From Hymenobacter chitinivorans DSM 11115 (GTDB lineage Bacteria > Bacteroidota > Bacteroidia > Cytophagales > Hymenobacteraceae), in the NCBI RefSeq assembly GCF_002797555.1, contig NZ_PGFA01000006.1, positions 90,090-154,089 on the forward strand: a DNA stretch of 64,000 nt. The letters are read 5' to 3'. The notes beneath the pieces were generated by a model. That model saw only the letters and a list, made by a program, of their open reading frames with translations. It was not told the origin of the DNA and did no database searches. The position numbers and the translations under genes are program-made. Shown one piece after another: positions 16,904-25,998 of the stretch; positions within the stretch are counted from its first letter, which is position 1; each line of letters starts with the position of its first letter.

Positions 16904-18832
16904 CTAAGGCTGTACTACAAAGCCGCCCCGCGCCGGCAGCGTCACGCTGATAGTGGAGCCGGCCACGGCCTGGGTGCTGAAGCTGCGGTTGGTAGCACCA
17001 TCGGTGATGAGGGTGCCCTTTTGCAGGCCGAGCTGGCTGAGGTCGAGCTGGATGGTTTTGGGGGCGTCGGTGCCGTTGATGCCGGCCACGTACCACGCCC
17101 CGTCGGGTGCCTGGCGGGCCAGTACCGCATACTGACCGGGGTAGCCCGCCAGAAACTTGACATCGGCCCAGCGCGGCGGCAGCTTTTGCACAAACTCCCG
17201 CACGTAGGCCGGCTGGGCGGCCATGCCCTCGGGCACCTCCGCGTAGTGCTGAATACCCGACTGAAACAGCACCGACAAAGCCAGCTCAAAGGCATTGGAG
17301 GTGCGGCGCTGCTTGCCCCTGATTTCGGAAAACGCCATGGGCGTGAAGTCCATGGGCCCCACCGCGTTGCGGGTGAAGGGCAGCACGGCGCAGTGCGTGG
17401 CCTCCTGGTCGGTGTTGGCCTGGTCGAAGGTCAGGAACTCGAAGCCGCGCACGGCTTCCATCGTCATCAGGTTGGGGTAGGTGCGGTTCCAGCCCCGTGG
17501 GATGGTGGCGCCGTGGAAGTTCACCAGCAGTCCGGCCTGGGCGGCATCGGTGAGCAAGTCTTGGTAGTAGTTCATAAACGACTGCCCATCCCCACCGAAA
17601 AAGTCGATTTTTACCCCCGCTACCCCCATTTGCTTGATGCGGGCAAATTCCTGGCGGCGGCTTTCGGCCCCAAACAGCACCTTGGTGGGAGTTTGCGGAG
17701 CCTCGTTCCAACGGCCATTGGAGTTGTACCACACCAACAGGCCCACGTTTTTGCTGCGGGCATACTGGGTCAGCTCCTGCATTTTGTCGTAGCCGATTTG
17801 CTTGTCCCAGAGCGCATCGACCAGGCAATAGCCCCAGCCCATGCTCGCCGAATAATCGATGAAGCGGCGCTGCACGTCGTAGGTGGTCTTATCGTCGCCG
17901 AGCAACACCCACGACCACGACGACTTACCCGGTGCCGCCGGCAAAGCAGCCGATTGGGCAGGCGCACTCACGTCGGTGGTCAGCGTCGACTCCACGATGG
18001 GCCGCAGCGAGTTGCCCACCACCAGCACGCGCCAGGGCGTGCGCCACGGCAGCCGGCTTTCGGGCAGCAGCGCGGCCTCGGGCGTAGTGCGCTCCGGGGC
18101 CTGCGGAAAGGCGATGCTGTATTCGGCATCGGGTGCGGCGTGGCCCAGGTGGGTGCCGCTGTAGGTACGCCCCATGCCGGCCTCCGTGAGCAGTATCCAG
18201 TGTCCGCTCACCTCAAACAGCGCCGGAAACGACCACCCCTGCCCTAGTGTAGAGGGCGTGCCGGCCGCAATACTCCGCTGGTAATACTCTTCATACGAGG
18301 GCTGGGTATTGGCAAAACCGGTCTGGGCTTTGGCGTGCGGGTGCAGCCAGCCTTTCGCACTAGTCGGCAAGTGGAAAGTGGTGGCTTCGGCTGTAATGCG
18401 CTGCACTTCCTGGCTGTTGCCTTCTACTAAATACTGAAATGCTACCCCATCGTCGGATACCTGAAACACCACGCTCAGCTGCGGCTCGCTGGCCTGACCC
18501 TGGAAATGCACTACGCGGCGGTTGGCCCGGTAGCGGCAGTTGGCGCGCTTATCGGTGGCGAGCTGGTAGTCGTCGGTTACGGCAGTTTGCTCGTCGGCCT
18601 TCGTCAGCTTGAGGCCCCGCGTCAGGTCGGCGCTGGCGAGTTGCAGCCCCAGTCGCGAGGGGCGCAGCAGCTCGGCCTGCCGGTAGCGCACGGCGTAGGT
18701 TGGCTGGCCCTGCGGGGTTACGTCTACGGTCACCTGCACCGCCCCATCGGGACTGGTAATGCGGATGGGCTGGGCGGCCTGAGCCGCGGCGAGTGGTAGC
18801 ACGAGCAGGCAAATGAGTGGGTAGTAGCGCAT
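16904..18832 (-). CDS. GH97 retaining alpha-galactosidase-like hydrolase
   Basis: A 642-aa secreted enzyme of GH97: signal peptide (1-19), N-terminal beta-supersandwich (about 20-285), catalytic (beta/alpha)8 barrel (about 290-540) and C-terminal beta domain. GH97 holds inverting alpha-glucosidases (SusB type) and retaining alpha-galactosidases. Asp410 in GVKIDFFGGD sits where the retaining group has its nucleophile, with Glu459 (MTMEAVRGFEF) as candidate acid/base, so alpha-galactosidase is the better guess. It would remove D-galactose caps from xylan side chains (inference). The gap to the upstream GH43 gene is 36 bp. Confidence 0.85.
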   Translation of the reverse strand: MRYYPLICLLVLPLAAAQAAQPIRITSPDGAVQVTVDVTPQGQPTYAVRYRQAELLRPSRLGLQLASADLTRGLKLTKADEQTAVTDDYQLATDKRANCRYRANRRVVHFQGQASEPQLSVVFQVSDDGVAFQYLVEGNSQEVQRITAEATTFHLPTSAKGWLHPHAKAQTGFANTQPSYEEYYQRSIAAGTPSTLGQGWSFPALFEVSGHWILLTEAGMGRTYSGTHLGHAAPDAEYSIAFPQAPERTTPEAALLPESRLPWRTPWRVLVVGNSLRPIVESTLTTDVSAPAQSAALPAAPGKSSWSWVLLGDDKTTYDVQRRFIDYSASMGWGYCLVDALWDKQIGYDKMQELTQYARSKNVGLLVWYNSNGRWNEAPQTPTKVLFGAESRRQEFARIKQMGVAGVKIDFFGGDGQSFMNYYQDLLTDAAQAGLLVNFHGATIPRGWNRTYPNLMTMEAVRGFEFLTFDQANTDQEATHCAVLPFTRNAVGPMDFTPMAFSEIRGKQRRTSNAFELALSVLFQSGIQHYAEVPEGMAAQPAYVREFVQKLPPRWADVKFLAGYPGQYAVLARQAPDGAWYVAGINGTDAPKTIQLDLSQLGLQKGTLITDGATNRSFSTQAVAGSTISVTLPARGGFVVQP

Positions 18833-18868
18833 AGATGCAGGATGGAAGCGTAGCTAGCGGGCCGCGGA

Positions 18869-20539
18869 TTACTTCTTGTACATGGGGTCGTAGCCCTCGT
18901 ACTTCAGCCACTTGAAGGAGGCCGTGTTGGTGGTCGGCTGTCCGGCCGAGGTACCGTATAGGCCGTACAGGCAGCCGATAAAGCCCCCCGCTACCTGCGT
19001 GCTTAGAAAGCGCGCGTCCACCTTGTCTTTCAGCACCGTATAGTTCTTGCCATCCTCCGAAAAGCGGAAGCTATAGGTGTCGCCGTCGGCATTGATGCGC
19101 AGCTGCACCTTGCCGGCCGCCGCCTTTAGGGGCGCTTTGGCCAGCAGCTCTGGGTTCTTCGCATCGGCGGTGCTTTTGAATAGCTGCACCACGGGCTTAC
19201 CATTCTCTACCGATTTGCAGAGGTAGTAGAAGTGCTTCTCGTCTTGAAAAGCCACTAGGCCTGCCGTTTCATTCGCCGCTTTAGCCGCAAAGGTCAGCTC
19301 GGTTTCGGCGCTGCCAACCATGTGCTGCTGCCGCTTGCCGATGAAGGCCGGGTTGCCGAACTCCGCGCACGTTTCGGGCTTGAGCTTCAGCGTGAGGCCT
19401 TTCGCCTTACTCAGGGAGAAATTGGTGCTATCTACCGTCCGCAGGAATAGCAGCGCCGGATCCAGCTGCTTCTCGAAGGTGAGCGTGTAGCTAAAGTTGC
19501 CGCTCTGGGGCCGGGCGCCGGGCTGCTTTACCTCCGGAAAGTTGACTTTATAGCGGTATTGCACGCCGTTCGGCCCCGGGTCCATGACCGGCCACTCGTC
19601 TTTCCACACCACGGGCACAATGAAGGTCTCGCGCCCGGTATTGTAGAAATTCCCCTCGTAGGGCCGCACGGCCAGGAAAATGGCGTAGGTCTTGCCATCG
19701 GGTCCTTCCACAAACTGGGCGTGCCCGGCCGAGGTGATAGGGTCTTTGCGGTCTTGGGGCAGTTCGCGCTGCGAGAGAATGGGGTTTTTCTCATAGGGCA
19801 CAAACGGCCCCAGGGCTGCCTTGCTGCGGAACACCACTTCCGTGTGGTTTACCGACGTGCCGCCTTCGGCCGCGTAGAGGTAGTACCAGTCGCCCCGCTT
19901 CATCAGGTGCGGCCCCTCAATCCAGACCGGCTTTTTGCTCAGGTCAACGCCCCCGTTTACCACAATTTTGGCCTCGCCCACGGTTTGCAGCGTTTGCGGG
20001 TTCAGCTCGATTATCTTAATGGAGCGGTGCCCGTCGTAGAGCGGCTTGTTGTCGGGCGGGTCGCTGTTGTAAATTACGTAGGCCTTGTCACCCTCAAAAT
20101 ACAGCGAGGGGTCGATGCCTTTCACTTCGGGTAGAAAAACAGGATTGCTCCAGGGCCCGGCGGGATTTTTGGCTGTCACCACAAAGTTGCCCTTGTGGTC
20201 AATCAGGGTGCAGGTGACGTAGAACGTGCCGTTGTGGTAGTCAATGGCCGGGGCAAACAGCCCCCGGGTCATCCGGTCGCCCAGGAAGTTCATCTGCGAA
20301 GGCCGGCTGATGACGTTGCCCACCTGCTTCCAGTTCTTGAGGTCCCGGCTGTGCATCACGGGGATGCCGGGGAAGTAGGAGAAGGTAGAATTTACCAGGT
20401 AGTAGTCCGGTCCCACCTTCACAATGCTGGGGTCCGGATAAAAGCCGGTTAGAATAGGATTAACCAAGTCAATCGATTGTGCAAACAGGCCAACGGTTTG
20501 CAGCAGTAAGAGGGCCCAGACGGCCAAAAGTTTTTTCAT
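18869..20539 (-). CDS. GH43 beta-xylosidase/arabinofuranosidase, two-domain
   Basis: A 556-aa secreted enzyme that heads the enzyme operon. Signal peptide (1-20), GH43 propeller with base Asp36 (TGFYPDPSIVKVG), pKa Asp in KGIDPSLYFEGD and acid Glu in VWIEGPHLMKRGDWYYLY, then a C-terminal beta-sandwich (about 340-556) as in GH43_12-type enzymes. The ATG at 20539 (MKKLLAVW) begins the signal peptide; a GTG 15 bp upstream is possible. It is separated from susD by 245 bp containing a hairpin and a palindrome, so transcription may start anew here. Confidence 0.9.
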   Translation of the reverse strand: MKKLLAVWALLLLQTVGLFAQSIDLVNPILTGFYPDPSIVKVGPDYYLVNSTFSYFPGIPVMHSRDLKNWKQVGNVISRPSQMNFLGDRMTRGLFAPAIDYHNGTFYVTCTLIDHKGNFVVTAKNPAGPWSNPVFLPEVKGIDPSLYFEGDKAYVIYNSDPPDNKPLYDGHRSIKIIELNPQTLQTVGEAKIVVNGGVDLSKKPVWIEGPHLMKRGDWYYLYAAEGGTSVNHTEVVFRSKAALGPFVPYEKNPILSQRELPQDRKDPITSAGHAQFVEGPDGKTYAIFLAVRPYEGNFYNTGRETFIVPVVWKDEWPVMDPGPNGVQYRYKVNFPEVKQPGARPQSGNFSYTLTFEKQLDPALLFLRTVDSTNFSLSKAKGLTLKLKPETCAEFGNPAFIGKRQQHMVGSAETELTFAAKAANETAGLVAFQDEKHFYYLCKSVENGKPVVQLFKSTADAKNPELLAKAPLKAAAGKVQLRINADGDTYSFRFSEDGKNYTVLKDKVDARFLSTQVAGGFIGCLYGLYGTSAGQPTTNTASFKWLKYEGYDPMYKK

Positions 20540-20670
20540 ACTCTTGATTTTCACGCGTACACTTGCCGGACGAAGGTACAGTTTGAGAATTGCAGCGAAA
20601 AGCTACTATATTCTAGGCTTATTTCTCTTGTCAGTATCTAGGTCAATGTCGCCGCAGTTGCTGGCGAAAC

Positions 20671-20687
20671 TCGAGTATAGTACTCGA
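20671..20687. promoter_or_regulatory. Candidate operator: TCGAGTA-TAG-TACTCGA dyad
   Basis: A perfect 7-bp inverted repeat with a 3-bp spacer lies 132 bp upstream of the first glycosidase gene, after the susD hairpin. The surroundings are AT-richer than the genes. It could bind a dimeric regulator of the enzyme operon; no regulator gene of that type is in the window. Function is inference. Confidence 0.35.
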
Positions 20688-20725
20688 AGGGGGAAGGCGC
20701 CTGCTTTGGATTGCTCACTTACAAC

Positions 20726-20767
20726 AACACCGGCTCGCTACTTTAAAGAAAGCAGCGAGCCGGTGTT
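20726..20767 (-). terminator. Strong hairpin after susD
   Basis: AACACCGGCTCGCT (20726-20739) pairs perfectly with AGCGAGCCGGTGTT (20754-20767), a 14-bp stem with 14-base loop, 18 bp after the susD stop. The downstream side on the minus strand (GTTGTAAG) is not a clean U run, so it may act as an attenuator or RNA-stabilising stem between susCD and the enzyme genes rather than a full terminator. Confidence 0.5.
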
Positions 20768-20784
20768 ACCGAAGCACTTATGAT

Positions 20785-22398
20785 CTAGTAGCCAGGATTT
20801 TGCGCCAGCTTCCAGGTTTGGGCATCATTGAGGGAAATAGGCAGTAGAGGCGTAGGGTTTACGGACGGCTCAGTGGCAACGTGCGACAGGGCGCGCGCCC
20901 GGACCTCAGCCGGCAGAATACCCATGTAGCGGCCCGTCCGAATCAAATCCCACAGCCGCAGCGACTCTTCCCCGAATTCCACCCGGCGCTCGTGCCAGAT
21001 GGCGTTCAGCAGGGCTTGGCCCGATAAGCCAGCGGCCAGGTCGGGGAGCGTACCGGCCGGGGTATTGGCCGGTTCGTAGGCCAACGAGCCCAGCGTAGTG
21101 CCCGGCGGCCGGGTCGAGTTGCGGGCCCGCTGCCGCACCTGGTTTACCAGCGCTACGGCTTCGGCGGGTTTGCTAAGCTGGGCGGCGGCTTCGGCTTTCA
21201 TCAGCAGGATGTCGGCGTAGCGCAGCTTGCGGATGTTTTGCGGGCCCGACTCCGGAGCGTTGGGCGCAATGATGGCCGCCTTGCGGTTGAAATAGCCCGT
21301 AGCGTTCTGGGTCAGGTCAACGGGGTTGAGAATGCCCAGCACGATGTCGTTGTTCTTGATAATCGTGACTTCGCGGCGTGGGTCGTTGGGCTCAAACTCA
21401 TCGACCAGGTTCTGCGTGGGGTTATTAAAGCCGTAGCCAAACGTCTTGCGGTTGTTCTGAAAAATATTGCTGGTCGTGCCCACCGAAATGGGTCCGTAGC
21501 CGTCGTTGGAGGTGGCAAACTGAATTTCGAACAGCGACTCGCTGCTGTTCTCGCCAATGTCCTGGTGAATGGCCGCGTAGTTGGGCAGCAGGCTATACTG
21601 GCCGGAGCTGATGACGGTACTCGTCAGGTCGTACACTTCCTGCCAGGTGTGGTTGTTACCATTCACGGTGCCCAGCTGGTACAGAATGACGCGGGCCAGG
21701 TAGCCGGTGGCCGCGCCCTTGGTGGCCCGGCCGTTGTCGGCGGCGGCGTAGGCGCTTTTCTCGGGCAGCAGGGCCGCGGCGGCTTTCAAATCTTTTTCGA
21801 TGAAGGCGTAGGTCTGGGCAATGGTGGCGCGGGTTGCATTGGGCGCCTCGGCGGGCGTCACGGTTTTTTCAAACAGCGGCACCCCTCCGAAACCTTTCAC
21901 CAGGTTGAAGTAGAAATACGCCCGCAGAAACAGCGCTTCACCCTTCAGGCGTGCTTTCAGGGCCGCGTCGATAGTCCCCGCGTCGATGTTGTTAATCACC
22001 GTATTGGCCCGGGCAATACCCGTGAAGCTGTGTACCCACAGCGTGGTCACGGGCGGGTTGGACGGCGGAATGTTCCAGGTTTTGAGCTCAATCAAAGACA
22101 GGAAGTCGCTGGGCGAGCTGCCCCCTTTTTCGGCATCATCGGTCATCAGGTCCCCGAACATCCATTCGTAGGTCTGGGCCACGTACTGGCCGGTGGGGTC
22201 GCCCCACTTGGGGCCCTGGTCCCAGGCGGCCACGTCGTACACGGCGTTGATGGCCTGCACGGCATTGGTCGGGTCCCGGAAAAGGTTATCCTGGGTCGTG
22301 GTGCCCAGGGGCTCCTTGTCCAGGAAGTCCTGGCAGCCCGGAGCTATTGCAGTGGTTATGAGCAGGCCGAGCAAGACGGCGGCGCGGGTGGGTTTCAT
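20785..22398 (-). CDS. susD: SusD/RagB family glycan-binding lipoprotein
   Basis: A 537-aa outer-membrane lipoprotein. The lipobox ends AIAPGC with Cys22, followed by QDFLDKEPLGTTT, the usual SusD opening. TPR-like helices follow, and the C-terminal SusD domain has NIRKLRYADILLMKAEAAAQ and LWHERRVEFGEESLRLWDLIRTG (motifs nearly universal in the family). It caps the SusC pore and binds oligosaccharides at the surface. The ATG at 22398 is chosen because it starts the lipoprotein signal; 24 bp separate it from susC. The glycan bound is inferred from the linked enzymes: decorated xylan oligosaccharides. Confidence 0.95.
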   Translation of the reverse strand: MKPTRAAVLLGLLITTAIAPGCQDFLDKEPLGTTTQDNLFRDPTNAVQAINAVYDVAAWDQGPKWGDPTGQYVAQTYEWMFGDLMTDDAEKGGSSPSDFLSLIELKTWNIPPSNPPVTTLWVHSFTGIARANTVINNIDAGTIDAALKARLKGEALFLRAYFYFNLVKGFGGVPLFEKTVTPAEAPNATRATIAQTYAFIEKDLKAAAALLPEKSAYAAADNGRATKGAATGYLARVILYQLGTVNGNNHTWQEVYDLTSTVISSGQYSLLPNYAAIHQDIGENSSESLFEIQFATSNDGYGPISVGTTSNIFQNNRKTFGYGFNNPTQNLVDEFEPNDPRREVTIIKNNDIVLGILNPVDLTQNATGYFNRKAAIIAPNAPESGPQNIRKLRYADILLMKAEAAAQLSKPAEAVALVNQVRQRARNSTRPPGTTLGSLAYEPANTPAGTLPDLAAGLSGQALLNAIWHERRVEFGEESLRLWDLIRTGRYMGILPAEVRARALSHVATEPSVNPTPLLPISLNDAQTWKLAQNPGY

Positions 22399-22422
22399 AG
22401 AAGGGAGGTAGGACATAGTTGA

Positions 22423-25400
22423 TTAGAACTGCAGGTTGAAGCCCAGGCGGTAAGTGCGCGCCTGCGGGTAGTTGCCGTAGTCCACGCCGTAGGCCAAGGG
22501 GTTGTTGTAGAATGCCGCAGTCGATATCTCGGGGTCGTAGCCCGTGTACTTGGTGAGGGTAAACACGTTATCAACCGAGACGAACACCCGGGCTCCGGTC
22601 ACTTGCACCTTGCCCAATAAAGACTGGGGCAGCGTGTAGCCCAGCTCCATGTTGCGGGCGCGCAGGTAGCTGGCATCCTCCACGTAGCGGCTGCTCATGC
22701 GGTCATTGCCATTGGTGTCGGTCGAGGTTACGCGGGGCTGATTGCTGTTGGGGTTGCTGGGCGTCCAGCGGTCCATGCGGCTGGCGTAGAAGTTGCTCCA
22801 CACGCCCACAAAGTCGGCCGACTTGTTTAGGTTGAAGGCCGCGCCGTTCAGGGCTTCGGCACCCTGTACCCCGTAGAGCAACACCTTAAAATCGAAGCCC
22901 GAGTAGTTCAGGCCCAGCGAGCCGCCGTAGGTAAAGTCGGGGGTCGCGCTGCCCAGGTATGTGTAGTCGGCGGCCGTAATCACGCCGTCCCCGTTAACAT
23001 CCTGGTACCGTACGTCGCCGGGTAGGGCCCCGGGCTGTACCAGCGCCCCGTCTTTGTTTTTATACGCGTCAATCTCGCCCTGATTGTGAAACACGCCCTC
23101 GGCCTGCAAGCCGTAGAAGAAGGCTATTTCGCGGCCCACATCGGTGAGGGTGGTGTTGTTGATTTGGGTAAGCACGTTGCCGCTGGCAATGGGGTTGGCA
23201 CCGCCCAGGCTGGTTACCACGTTGTTGATTTTTGTGAAGTTAACCCCCACGTTGTACTGAAGCTTGCCGACCTCATTACGGTAGTTCAGGGCCAGTTCCA
23301 GGCCGCGGTTGCGCAGGGCGCCCACGTTGGCAGGCGCAGGGGCCTGGCCCACGAAGTCAGGCAACGGCAGCAGGGCAATCATGTCCTTGGTGCGGCGCTC
23401 AAAGTAGTCGGCCGTAAGCGTCAAGCGGCTGTCGAACAGCTCGGCATCTAAGCCTACGTCGGTGGTAATGGCCGTTTCCCACTTCAGGTCTGGGTTGTTA
23501 ATCTGGCTGATGGCCAGGCCGGGGGCGGCCACTCCGTTGAAGGAGTAGGTCTGGTTGTTGCTGGCCACCGAGGCATAGCCGTAGTTGGGGGCCGCGTTCT
23601 GGTTGCCCACCTGGCCGTAGCTGGCCCGCAGTTTCAGCACCGACAGATACGTGAGGCCCTTGAGAAACTCCTCATTGGAGATGTTCCAGGCGGCGCCCAC
23701 CGACGGAAAATACCCCTTGCGCACGGGCCCCAGGAACTTCGAGGTCTGGTCCAGGCGCAGCGTACCGGTCACGAGGTACCGGTCCCGGAAATTGTAGTTG
23801 GCACGGCCAAAGTACGAGGACAAGCTCCCGTCGTACTGCGAGCTGCGCACCACGTTGCCGGTGCTGCGTGAGGCCGACGCGTACTGCAGTGAGGCATCGG
23901 CCGGCACGTTGAAGGCCGTGATGGAAATGCCGGTACCATAGCCACGTTGTGCCTCCTGGCCCAGCGTAGCCGAGAAGGAGCTGTTGTCGCCGAAGGTCTT
24001 CGTGTAGTTAGCGTAGTTCGACCACACCCACGAGACGTTCTCGTTGCGCGTCTCAATCAGCGCGCTCTGGGCCCGCTGGTCTACCGGGCCAATGTAGTAC
24101 TGCGGCTGGTATACTTTGGGGTGGTTGTTGAAGTAATTGATGCCGAACGTAGAGCGGAACGACAGGCCTTTGAACAGCTCCACATCGAGGTAGCTGCTGC
24201 TGAACAGGTTGTTGTTCTGCAGCTTGTTGTACTGCTGCTCGTCGAGGTAGCGCGGCACGTTCAACGCATTGCGCGTGATGACGTCCTCGTTGTAGGTCCC
24301 ATTGGCGCCGAACGGGTTGAGGACGGGGTTGGTTTGCAGCGCGTACTGCAGCACCAGATAAGGCTGCGAGCCCCCCTGGCCGTCGCCGCTGCCTATCTGC
24401 TTGTTGTTGGTAAACGTGGCCGCTACGCCCGCCTTGATGCGCTTGGTGAGTACGATGTCGTCATTAACCCGAATCACGAACTTCTTGAAGCCCGAATTTC
24501 TGATGATGCCGTCTTGCTGAAAGTAGCTGCCGCTCACCAGGTAGCGGTTTTGCTCGGTACCGCCCGAGGCCGACAGGCTGTAGTTGGTAATCAGGCCCTT
24601 CTGCGTTACCAGGTCTTGGTAATCAGTACCCTCGGCGTTGGTGGCAATGGCATTCTGCAGCTGCGGGGCATAGTCGGGCAGCGACTTCCCGGCGTTGGTG
24701 AAGGCTTCCAGCACGAGCGTCGCGTACTGGGCGGCAGTGGTAAGGGGTAGCGTGCGCCGAATCTGCTGAAAGCCGGTGTAGCCCGACAGGTTGAACTGCG
24801 TGGCGCCGGCCTTGCCGTGTTTGGTGGTGATGAGTACTACGCCGTTGGCCCCGCGCGAGCCGTAGATAGCCGTGGCCGACGCATCCTTCAGGATTTCAGT
24901 CGACTCGATGTCGGCGGGCAACAAAAAGCCGATGTCGCTGGTCTGGATGCCGTCTACCACGTACAGCGGGTCACTATTGTTGATGGTGCCCACGCCCCGC
25001 ACCCGAATGCGGGTACCCGAGCCGGGCTGCCCGCTGTTGGAAGTCACTTCCACCCCGGCGGCGCGGCCCTGCAAGGATTGTACGGGGTCGGAGGTGGCTA
25101 CCTGCGTCAGTTGGGCCCCGCTCACAGAGGCCACCGCGCCGGTCAGGTCACTTTTGCGCGCCGTACCGTAACCAATGACGACCACTTCGCTCAGGGCCTG
25201 CGCGTCTTCGGCAAGTGTTACGCGCAGGGTGGTGGTGGCCCCGGTCACGGGCACTTCCTGGCGGGCGTAACCCACAAAGCTGAATACGAGCACGCTGTTC
25301 TCGGGGGCTTGCAGCGTAAAGCTGCCGTCCGGGCCGGTGCCGGTGCCGGTAGCAGTACCTTTCACAACCACCGTTACGCCCGGTATACCGTCTCCTTTGG

Positions 25401-25857
25401 CATCTACTACCCGCCCGGAAATGCTAACATCCGGCCTACCGGAATCGTTTGCGGAAATAGACTGGGCCGACGCACGCAAAACCACGCGCTTGTTGGCCAC
25501 TTCATATTGAATTTTAAGCGGCGCCAGCACTTCATCCAGCACGGCCAGCAAAGGCACGTCCTGGGCATTGATGGTCACTTTGCGGTCGGCGCCCACTAGC
25601 TGCTGGCTGTAGACAAAGCGGATATTGGCCTGCCGGGCAATCTGACTAAGGGTTTCCTTTATCGTTTGTGCCTCTACCTGCAGGGTAATCTTTTGCTCGA
25701 GCACTCCTTGCACTACTACCAGGCGGGATGCTGCGGTGCCCTCAGCAACGGGATGTGCGCTTGCCGCTGCTGCCGGTAAGCATACCATTGCCGTTTGCAG
25801 CAGAATTGTGCTTACCGCTGATCGGGCGGGCGGTGGAAACTGTACAGTTGTTTTCAT
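22423..25857 (-). CDS. susC: SusC/RagA family TonB-dependent transporter with STN domain
   Basis: A 1144-aa outer-membrane importer. Order: signal peptide, N-terminal STN domain (about 60-125, ITLQVEAQTIKETLSQIARQ), carboxypeptidase-like beta-sandwich (ISGRVVDAKGDGIPGVTVVVKG), plug with the SusC signature (GYGTARKSDLTGAVASV, GRAAGVEV, YVVDGI), then a 22-strand barrel ending RTYRLGFNLQF. The STN domain is the feature that lets transducing SusC proteins signal through FecR to an ECF sigma factor, and both are encoded just upstream. The ATG at 25857 (MKTTVQF) is preferred over one at 25914. It imports oligosaccharides with SusD using TonB energy. Confidence 0.95.
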   Translation of the reverse strand: MKTTVQFPPPARSAVSTILLQTAMVCLPAAAASAHPVAEGTAASRLVVVQGVLEQKITLQVEAQTIKETLSQIARQANIRFVYSQQLVGADRKVTINAQDVPLLAVLDEVLAPLKIQYEVANKRVVLRASAQSISANDSGRPDVSISGRVVDAKGDGIPGVTVVVKGTATGTGTGPDGSFTLQAPENSVLVFSFVGYARQEVPVTGATTTLRVTLAEDAQALSEVVVIGYGTARKSDLTGAVASVSGAQLTQVATSDPVQSLQGRAAGVEVTSNSGQPGSGTRIRVRGVGTINNSDPLYVVDGIQTSDIGFLLPADIESTEILKDASATAIYGSRGANGVVLITTKHGKAGATQFNLSGYTGFQQIRRTLPLTTAAQYATLVLEAFTNAGKSLPDYAPQLQNAIATNAEGTDYQDLVTQKGLITNYSLSASGGTEQNRYLVSGSYFQQDGIIRNSGFKKFVIRVNDDIVLTKRIKAGVAATFTNNKQIGSGDGQGGSQPYLVLQYALQTNPVLNPFGANGTYNEDVITRNALNVPRYLDEQQYNKLQNNNLFSSSYLDVELFKGLSFRSTFGINYFNNHPKVYQPQYYIGPVDQRAQSALIETRNENVSWVWSNYANYTKTFGDNSSFSATLGQEAQRGYGTGISITAFNVPADASLQYASASRSTGNVVRSSQYDGSLSSYFGRANYNFRDRYLVTGTLRLDQTSKFLGPVRKGYFPSVGAAWNISNEEFLKGLTYLSVLKLRASYGQVGNQNAAPNYGYASVASNNQTYSFNGVAAPGLAISQINNPDLKWETAITTDVGLDAELFDSRLTLTADYFERRTKDMIALLPLPDFVGQAPAPANVGALRNRGLELALNYRNEVGKLQYNVGVNFTKINNVVTSLGGANPIASGNVLTQINNTTLTDVGREIAFFYGLQAEGVFHNQGEIDAYKNKDGALVQPGALPGDVRYQDVNGDGVITAADYTYLGSATPDFTYGGSLGLNYSGFDFKVLLYGVQGAEALNGAAFNLNKSADFVGVWSNFYASRMDRWTPSNPNSNQPRVTSTDTNGNDRMSSRYVEDASYLRARNMELGYTLPQSLLGKVQVTGARVFVSVDNVFTLTKYTGYDPEISTAAFYNNPLAYGVDYGNYPQARTYRLGFNLQF

Positions 25858-25998
25858 GGAGTAGGATGTTGTGGGAATTTGAAAAGACGGGCGGGAAGGG
25901 TTATATCTTCGCAATCGATTGAGTAAGTATGGCTCGGGGTTTAAATATTTATCTAATAGCCTGGTGCTAGAACTCGCAGGTGTAGCTTCTGACCGAGC

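Noticed and set aside
16859..18247. 462-codon open frame on the + strand over GH97
   Set aside because: Antisense shadow; GH97 on the other strand has full-length domain and catalytic support.
20540..20554. GTG start giving MKIKSMKKL for the first GH43
   Set aside because: Possible, but the ATG at 20539 gives a standard signal peptide; the extension adds nothing recognisable.
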